Shown here: in pieces, positions 1-4,204 of the stretch
How the letters are laid out: the number at the start of each line of letters is the position of its first letter
How positions within the stretch are numbered: the stretch's first letter is position 1
Assembly (NCBI GenBank): GCA_014382915.1
Contig: JACNIV010000089.1
Span: 1 to 5,503 of the forward strand
Origin: Candidatus Cloacimonadota bacterium
GTDB lineage: Bacteria > Cloacimonadota > Cloacimonadia > Cloacimonadales > TCS61
Length of the DNA: 5,503 nucleotides
Direction: 5' to 3'
Translations under genes and position numbers: made by a program
Notes under the pieces: generated by a model
What the model was told of the DNA's origin: nothing
Databases searched by the model: none
What the model saw: the letters and a program-made list of their open reading frames with translations, nothing else

Positions 1-622
1 CTCTGGCGTAATTACCAGCTGCATTTATTATATATTTTGCTGAATATTTAGTTTTACCTGTAATAATTTCGAACGAGCTGTTCCCTGATCTTTTTATATT
101 TATCACTTTTTCCCTGAATTTATATTCTGCTCCATATTCCAGGCTTTTAAAATAAAATGCATTGAGTGCTAACAGCGGTGATGCCGAACCATCATCGGGA
201 GAATAGGTGGAGCCACGTAAATCTTTCATATTTATTCCGGGAACCAGTTCATTGTATTCCTGTGCAGAAACCCACTCGATATTGAGTCCGAAAGAATGTT
301 GAATTTCCATCAGGTCTTTAAGGTTTTTCTCATCTTCCGCGGAATAGGCAGGGAAGCTGTAACCACCTGCTATCCAGCCAATATCATCGCTATACTTTTC
401 TTTCCAGGTTCGAAAGATATCTATACTGCTCAGTGATATCCTGATCTTACCATAATCGGAATGAGTGGCACGAATTCCACCGATAGCTTTTTTATTATTT
501 TCCTGCCCCGGTGATGTTTTAAGTTCTATCACAAGTACTTTCAGTTTCTTTTCGGTCAAAGTCAGAGCAGCAGGAACACCGATAGAACCGGCACCGATAA
601 TTACAACATCGTAATTATTCAT
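1..622 (-). CDS. DAO-family FAD-dependent amine/imino-acid dehydrogenase subunit (partial, C-terminus beyond left edge)
   Basis: Only the first ~207 codons are inside the window. The N-terminus is a Rossmann FAD-binding unit: residues 4-15 read YDVVIIGAGSIG (GxGxxG at 10-15), and the usual acidic residue after strand 2 is E33. A second DAO-family mark is NAAGNYA at 200-206, the conserved strand preceding the FAD/substrate domain switch. This fold includes glycine and sarcosine oxidase, the catalytic beta subunit of archaeal proline dehydrogenase PDH1, HcnC and D-hydroxyproline dehydrogenase; it oxidises a C-N bond using FAD. The start ATG at 622-620 overlaps the stop of the upstream gene (ATGAATAA, 8 bases), with only a weak GGCGG ahead of it, so translation is probably coupled. 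Pairing with the Fe-S/NAD subunit argues for a dehydrogenase that hands electrons on, rather than an oxygen-using oxidase. The substrate cannot be read from this part. A family call is safe; a specific enzyme name is not. No signal peptide is seen, so it should be cytoplasmic. Confidence 0.9.
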   Translation of the reverse strand, partial: MNNYDVVIIGAGSIGVPAALTLTEKKLKVLVIELKTSPGQENNKKAIGGIRATHSDYGKIRISLSSIDIFRTWKEKYSDDIGWIAGGYSFPAYSAEDEKNLKDLMEIQHSFGLNIEWVSAQEYNELVPGINMKDLRGSTYSPDDGSASPLLALNAFYFKSLEYGAEYKFREKVINIKRSGNSSFEIITGKTKYSAKYIINAAGNYAR

Positions 623-2693
623 TGCAACCGCCATTGGCAAATTTGCCCAGCGGTACTTCCACAAAAAGAGGTCTTCTTGTATTCGGTTCGATCTCCTGCA
701 GGGGAATTCCTTCCTGCCTGAAAATCTGCTTGATAAGGTTGTCGCAGCTTTTAGCGCCGCAGGCTCCCATTCCTGCCCGGGTCAATGCTTTGATCTGGTT
801 AATATCAACTACACCTTTTTTGATCAGTTCCCTAACTTCACCGGCAGTTACACGTTCACACAAGCATACCATTTCCTGATCGGCAATTATGCTTTCAGCA
901 GGTTTTTTATCAGTGGGAAAAGTAACTTCTTCCTTCTGTATCGTGAAGGAAACCACCTTTTTTGCAATATCTTTGGGAACTTTGATTTTTATCAGTACGG
1001 TTTTGTTATTAATTTTTAAATCAACAATATCTACAATTTCAAAACAGCCCAACACATTACCGTCGATATCGTCACATTGAACTTTTTCACCAATCTCCAC
1101 TTTATGATTTGAAACCTCGTACGGTAAGGTCAAAATCGGAAATTCCTTATCTTTCCTAAAATCAACCAGAGTTACTGCCAACCCCGGGCAGATAGTTACA
1201 CATTTACCACAGCCAATGCAACTACCTTCATAATAAGGAAGCCCCAGTATGGGATCATCTTTTATTAAGATGGAGTTTGTGGGACAGATCGTGCTGCAGG
1301 GATTGCAGGGTATCTCCTGAATACAATGTATGATCGGCATCACTCCATCTTCGTCGGTAGGAATTATCATTGAATTGATCTTACCCGGTTCGGATTTGAG
1401 GATGTCAGCTTTTTCATACCAGCTTTGGGGAATTTCTTCGATATCCGCTCCCAGTTCTTTTGCTATTTTCAACCCGGCGATTTTACCATTGAACATGGCC
1501 GAAGATGCTTCAGCTATTTCGTGAGCATCTCCTACCGAATACACTTTTATCCCGGCAGTTTTTGCTTCTTCGGCAAATTCATTAACAGGTTCTAATCCTA
1601 CAGCAATAAGAATTGTATCGCATTCAAAAGTTTTTTCTGTACCGGTAATCGGAACAAAATTCTCATCTATCTGAACAATAGTGATCGTTTCTACTTCTTC
1701 TTTTCCACTGGCTTTCTGCACAGTATGAGAAGTATAAATGGGAACTCCCAGCCGTTTTAATTTATCGGCATGAACTTTATAGCCACCGCACATGGGCATA
1801 GCTTCTGCCAGTCCCACTACATCGATTCCTGCCTGCAATGCATGGTAACCTGCTATCAAACCAACGTTCCCTCCACCAACGATAAACAGCTTATCTGTTG
1901 GTCGCACCAGATCGCGGTTCACTAAGGTTTGAAAAGCACCTGCACCGTAAATTCCGGAAAGAGTGTTACCTTTGAAACGCAGGAATTTCTCACGAGCTCC
2001 GGTTGCGTTAAGAACAACTTTTGGCAGAATAAGTTTATATACTCCATCTTTGATGATTCCTACTTTTTTATCTTTATAAACATACAATACTGTGCTATTT
2101 GTCCATACTTCAATATTTGGATTCTGCAATACTTTTTCGGCAAGCATTTTACCAATTTCATTACCACGTGTTCCGGCATAAGAATCTTCTACCGAACCAA
2201 AGAATTTATGAGTTTGCAGAACAAGCTTTCCACCAAGCTCATTTTTATCATCTACAAGCAGAGTATTAATCTCGTTCTCTCCCAGTTCGATAGCAGCGGA
2301 AAGACCTGATGGACCACCACCAATGATCAGTACATCGAACTTAAGGTGCTGGATATCACTCGTATCGGGTAATCCCTCTACCTGCGGTAATACTGGAAGT
2401 CCTTCCACACTTTCAACATGCATCTCAGGTGTAACTTCTACCATGCAGGATTTTACAGGGATTCCATTAGCTATCACAGTACATTTTGCACATTGTCCGT
2501 TAGCGCAGTACATACCCTGTGAGCTGCCGTCTTTGGGGTGATGACCAAAGATCTTAATACCGTTGGCAAATAAAGCAGATGAAATCACCTCACCTTCCAG
2601 TGCTTTCAGAAGTATACCATTCCAGTAAAAAGAAATTTCTTTTCGCTTCGGGATTGTTAAAATGGGGTGAACTGTTATGCGATTCTCGTTCAT
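615..2693 (-). CDS. Multi-cluster FAD/NAD(P) oxidoreductase: [2Fe-2S] + FAD/NAD + 2x[4Fe-4S] + BFD-like [2Fe-2S], dehydrogenase electron-transfer subunit
   Basis: Residues are numbered from the upstream ATG at 2705. Domains in order: a plant-type [2Fe-2S] ferredoxin fold like the sarcosine oxidase alpha / HcnA N-terminus (C67, C72, C75, C87); a pyridine nucleotide-disulphide oxidoreductase fold with the FAD motif GGGPSG at 129-134, a second dinucleotide site GGGNVG at 277-282 and the FAD-closing VGDA at 391-394; a two-cluster ferredoxin segment (C461, C467, C470, C474P and C496, C499, C502, C506P); a beta-rich linker (~511-605); and a BFD-like [2Fe-2S] domain (C614, C616, C649, C654). The tail VPLG/FANGG resembles HcnB and PDH alpha subunits. 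It lacks the folate-binding GcvT-like domains of tetrameric sarcosine oxidase alpha. It probably accepts electrons from the DAO subunit encoded immediately downstream and relays them to NAD or ferredoxin. The chosen start is ATG 2693 (692 residues): GGAG lies 6 nt upstream of it, whereas ATG 2705 has only A/T-rich sequence upstream. The cellular location should be cytoplasmic, with no signal peptide seen. Confidence 0.92.
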   Translation of the reverse strand: MNENRITVHPILTIPKRKEISFYWNGILLKALEGEVISSALFANGIKIFGHHPKDGSSQGMYCANGQCAKCTVIANGIPVKSCMVEVTPEMHVESVEGLPVLPQVEGLPDTSDIQHLKFDVLIIGGGPSGLSAAIELGENEINTLLVDDKNELGGKLVLQTHKFFGSVEDSYAGTRGNEIGKMLAEKVLQNPNIEVWTNSTVLYVYKDKKVGIIKDGVYKLILPKVVLNATGAREKFLRFKGNTLSGIYGAGAFQTLVNRDLVRPTDKLFIVGGGNVGLIAGYHALQAGIDVVGLAEAMPMCGGYKVHADKLKRLGVPIYTSHTVQKASGKEEVETITIVQIDENFVPITGTEKTFECDTILIAVGLEPVNEFAEEAKTAGIKVYSVGDAHEIAEASSAMFNGKIAGLKIAKELGADIEEIPQSWYEKADILKSEPGKINSMIIPTDEDGVMPIIHCIQEIPCNPCSTICPTNSILIKDDPILGLPYYEGSCIGCGKCVTICPGLAVTLVDFRKDKEFPILTLPYEVSNHKVEIGEKVQCDDIDGNVLGCFEIVDIVDLKINNKTVLIKIKVPKDIAKKVVSFTIQKEEVTFPTDKKPAESIIADQEMVCLCERVTAGEVRELIKKGVVDINQIKALTRAGMGACGAKSCDNLIKQIFRQEGIPLQEIEPNTRRPLFVEVPLGKFANGGCNE

Positions 2694-2699
2694 CTGCAA

Positions 2700-2703
2700 C
2701 TCC
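2700..2703 (-). promoter_or_regulatory. Ribosome binding site GGAG that decides the start of the Fe-S oxidoreductase
   Basis: On the minus strand GGAG is followed by six bases (TTGCAG) and ATG at 2693-2691. The upstream in-frame ATG at 2705-2703 shares its G with this motif and has no purine-rich site of its own. The shorter start is therefore favoured, giving a protein four residues shorter. Confidence 0.7.
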
Positions 2704-2727
2704 ATTTTTTATTATAAATTTAGCTTC

Positions 2728-2756
2728 TTAAAATTTTTCATTTGTGGGTATGTCAA
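2728..2756 (-). promoter_or_regulatory. Possible sigma70-type promoter for the redox operon
   Basis: A perfect TTGACA lies at 2756-2751 on the minus strand. A 17-nt spacer leads to TTTTAA at 2733-2728, which matches only 3 of 6 positions of TATAAT. A perfect TATAAT also lies at 2716-2711, but it is too far from this -35 box and would give a leader of only about 11 bases. The -35 box is convincing; the choice of -10 is not. Confidence 0.35.
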
Positions 2757-2809
2757 GAAAAAGGTATTCGACAAATATAAAACACAATAAATAAATTTAT
2801 ACTTGACAT
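2750..2809. repeat. Mirrored CTTGACAT boxes (8-bp inverted repeat, 44-base gap)
   Basis: ATGTCAAG at 2750-2757 is the exact reverse complement of CTTGACAT at 2802-2809. Each arm contains a consensus -35 hexamer TTGACA pointing outward: one toward the redox operon, the other toward the importer operon. They could be back-to-back -35 elements or half-sites of one shared regulator. On the plus side the best -10-like sequence, TATGCT at 2831-2836, sits 22 bases from TTGACA, too far for an ordinary sigma70 promoter, so an activator or a different reading is possible. Confidence 0.45.
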
Positions 2810-2850
2810 CAAAATTAATTATCTCGTTTTTATGCTAAGTAAATCGCTGA

Positions 2851-2877
2851 TTTTTTTTAATTGATGATTAAAAAAAA
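2851..2877. repeat. Perfect 11-bp A/T-only inverted repeat
   Basis: Eight T then AAT (2851-2861) pairs exactly with ATT then eight A (2867-2877) around the five-base loop TGATG. All stem pairs are A-T and neither strand has a following T-run outside the stem, so it does not look like an intrinsic terminator. It could be an operator, a curved or extrudable DNA element, or a chance result of very AT-rich sequence. Confidence 0.5.
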
Positions 2878-2893
2878 GAGTAAGGAGTTTTTC

Positions 2894-2989
2894 TTGATTT
2901 TTTATTTTGTGAAGTTCAATTTATTATTTAATGAATCATTATTTTTAAACAAAAAAACCGTAAATTTCAAAGTAAGGATAATTGAATGA
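2894..2989 (+). CDS. Possible 31-codon leader ORF upstream of the importer operon (doubtful)
   Basis: A TTG codon at 2894 follows AAGGAG (2882-2887) by six bases, the same geometry as the TTG start of the ABC ATPase gene at 4205. The frame stays open for 31 codons and ends at TGA 2987-2989, overlapping an ATG at 2986 (ATGA). The predicted peptide is rich in F, L, N, K and I, as any AT-rich frame would be, and matches no family I know. It may be a translated leader, a coupling device, or chance. The good ribosome binding site is the only real support. Confidence 0.2.
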   Translation: MIFYFVKFNLLFNESLFLNKKTVNFKVRIIE

Positions 2990-3035
2990 TACTATCGAAA
3001 AAAGGTGAAATTATTTGAATGAAAATTAAAGAATG

Positions 3036-3041
3036 AAGGAG
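3036..3041 (+). promoter_or_regulatory. Ribosome binding site AAGGAG of the BMP lipoprotein gene
   Basis: A full AAGGAG lies five bases ahead of ATG 3047. It fixes the start that also gives a perfect lipoprotein signal peptide, and predicts strong translation of the binding protein. Confidence 0.85.
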
Positions 3042-3046
3042 ACACA

Positions 3047-4135
3047 ATGAAGAAATTTTTATGGATTATTATTGCTTTATTAGTTGTAGCCATGATCGCA
3101 GGATGCGGTCAGCAGGGTGCTAAAGGCAAGAAGTTGAACATTGCATTTATTTATGTGGGACCTATCGGTGATGCAGGTTGGACCTATGCTCACAACGATG
3201 GACGTCTTGCCCTGGAAGAACTTGATTTCGTGGAAAAAACCGTTTACGTGGAAAGCGTTCCCGAGGGTGCTGAAGCAATTCGTCCTATCACCCAATTAGC
3301 AGAAGCGGGTAATGATATTATTTTCACGACATCATTCGGTTTCATGGATCCTACACTGGAAGTAGCTGAAAAATATCCCAATAATGTATTTATGCATTGC
3401 AGTGGCTATAAAACTTCTGAAAACATGGGAGCTTATTTCGGCAGGATGTACCAGGCCAAATACCTGGCTGGTATCGTAGCAGGTTCTATGTCTGAAGCTG
3501 GCAAGATCGGTTATGTTGCTCCACATCCCATTCCAGAAGTTATACGTCTTATCAGTGCTTTCACGCTGGGTGCACAAAGTGTAAATCCCGATGCTGTTGT
3601 TCACATCGTCTGGACAAATTCCTGGTTCGACCCTGCCAAGGAAATGGATGCAGCCAATTCCATGATAGAACTTGGTTGTGATGTTATCACTCAGGGGGCA
3701 GACTCTGCCGGTCCTCAGCAAGCAGCAGAGAAACATGGTGTATGGTCTCTTGGCTATGACAGCGATATGACAAAATTCGCTCCCACCGTTCACTTAACTG
3801 CTCCTGTATGGCATTGGAGTGTTTTCTATAATCAAATAGCCGAGCAGGTTTATAAAGGCACCTGGAAATCTTCTAATGACTGGTGGGGAATTGAGACAGG
3901 TCTTATTGGTCTTTCACCATACAACGATGCTGTTCCTCAGGACGTAAGAGATCTTGTAGAAACCACAAAGCAAGCAATCATCGACAAAGAATTCCACTGT
4001 TTCCAGGGTCCTGTCTACAACCAGAAAGGAACTCTTAAAGTTAATGAAGGTGAACATCTTTCAGACGAACAAATGCTGAGCATGGACTGGTTCGTAAAAG
4101 GTGTTATAGGCTCCATTCCAAAATCCGGAAAATGA
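3047..4135 (+). CDS. BMP-family ABC transporter substrate-binding lipoprotein (purine nucleoside/base type)
   Basis: A 362-residue lipoprotein. Residues 1-19 form a signal peptide (MKK, then a hydrophobic run) ending in the lipobox I17-A18-G19-C20; C20 would be lipidated and anchor the protein on the outer face of the cytoplasmic membrane. The mature part is a two-lobed type-1 periplasmic binding fold of the Bmp/Med/PnrA family (COG1744). Family marks include GPIGDAGW at 38-45, QAKYLAGIVAG at 136-146, GYVAPHPIPEVIR at 155-167, SWFDPAKEMDAA at 192-203, DVITQGADSAGPQQAAE at 212-228 and the aromatic patch VWHW at 254-257. Characterised relatives bind purine nucleosides (Treponema PnrA/TmpC), and from memory a Brucella homologue of this sub-branch was solved with adenine, so a purine ligand is most likely but not shown here. 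It has its own AAGGAG site and a strong terminator right behind it, so it is probably made in excess over the ATPase and permeases encoded downstream. Confidence 0.95.
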   Translation: MKKFLWIIIALLVVAMIAGCGQQGAKGKKLNIAFIYVGPIGDAGWTYAHNDGRLALEELDFVEKTVYVESVPEGAEAIRPITQLAEAGNDIIFTTSFGFMDPTLEVAEKYPNNVFMHCSGYKTSENMGAYFGRMYQAKYLAGIVAGSMSEAGKIGYVAPHPIPEVIRLISAFTLGAQSVNPDAVVHIVWTNSWFDPAKEMDAANSMIELGCDVITQGADSAGPQQAAEKHGVWSLGYDSDMTKFAPTVHLTAPVWHWSVFYNQIAEQVYKGTWKSSNDWWGIETGLIGLSPYNDAVPQDVRDLVETTKQAIIDKEFHCFQGPVYNQKGTLKVNEGEHLSDEQMLSMDWFVKGVIGSIPKSGK

Positions 4136-4148
4136 TCCAAATTATTAG

Positions 4149-4181
4149 AAGAGATTAGCTGCCCGGCTAATCTCTTTTTTT
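4149..4181 (+). terminator. Intrinsic terminator between the binding-protein and ATPase genes
   Basis: AAGAGATTAGC (4149-4159) pairs perfectly with GCTAATCTCTT (4166-4176) around the six-base loop TGCCCG, giving an 11-bp stem. T's run from 4175 to 4181, and a second T6 tract follows at 4183-4188. It starts 14 bases after the lipoprotein stop codon. Because the ATPase gene follows at 4205 on the same strand with no room for a normal promoter, it most likely lets a fraction of transcripts through, lowering ATPase and permease levels relative to the binding protein. Confidence 0.9.
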
Positions 4182-4192
4182 CTTTTTTAAAT

Positions 4193-4198
4193 AAGGAG
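4193..4198 (+). promoter_or_regulatory. Ribosome binding site AAGGAG that fixes a TTG start
   Basis: AAGGAG is followed by six bases (TTCATA) and TTG at 4205. The next in-frame ATG, at 4235, has no such site and would sit right against the ATPase core. The TTG start is therefore clearly favoured. Confidence 0.8.
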
Positions 4199-4204
4199 TT
4201 CATA

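Larger units (their letters stand above)
2706..3046. other. Divergent AT-rich intergenic control region (341 bases)
   Basis: This stretch separates the minus-strand redox operon from the plus-strand importer operon, so it must hold the promoters of both unless the minus-strand operon is transcribed from further upstream. By hand count it is about 21% GC, far lower than the flanking genes. It contains mirrored CTTGACAT boxes (2750-2757 and 2802-2809), an all-A/T perfect hairpin (2851-2877), T8 and A8 tracts that could bend DNA, and several very short ORFs just ahead of the lipoprotein gene. I see no recognisable riboswitch core (for example no purine or preQ1 consensus), tRNA or other structured RNA. 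No gene longer than 31 codons is supported. Confidence 0.8.

Noticed and set aside
1929..2309. 126-residue open frame on the plus strand, and smaller plus-strand frames between 622 and 2541
   Set aside because: They are opposite the well-supported Fe-S oxidoreductase gene; their sequence is what the complement of that gene yields.
2803..2836. Sigma70 promoter TTGACA ... TATGCT for the importer operon
   Set aside because: The 22-base spacer is too long for a normal promoter, so I kept only the inverted-repeat observation and not a promoter call.
2821..3046. A purine riboswitch ahead of the importer operon, which the presumed substrate would suggest
   Set aside because: I could not find the conserved three-way-junction bases or paired loops. 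The sequence is too AT-rich to form the needed helices by eye.
3332..3793. 153-residue open frame on the minus strand, plus 71 residues at 3080-3295 and 62 residues at 4015-4203
   Set aside because: They are antisense shadows of the BMP lipoprotein gene, without family features or ribosome binding sites worth noting.
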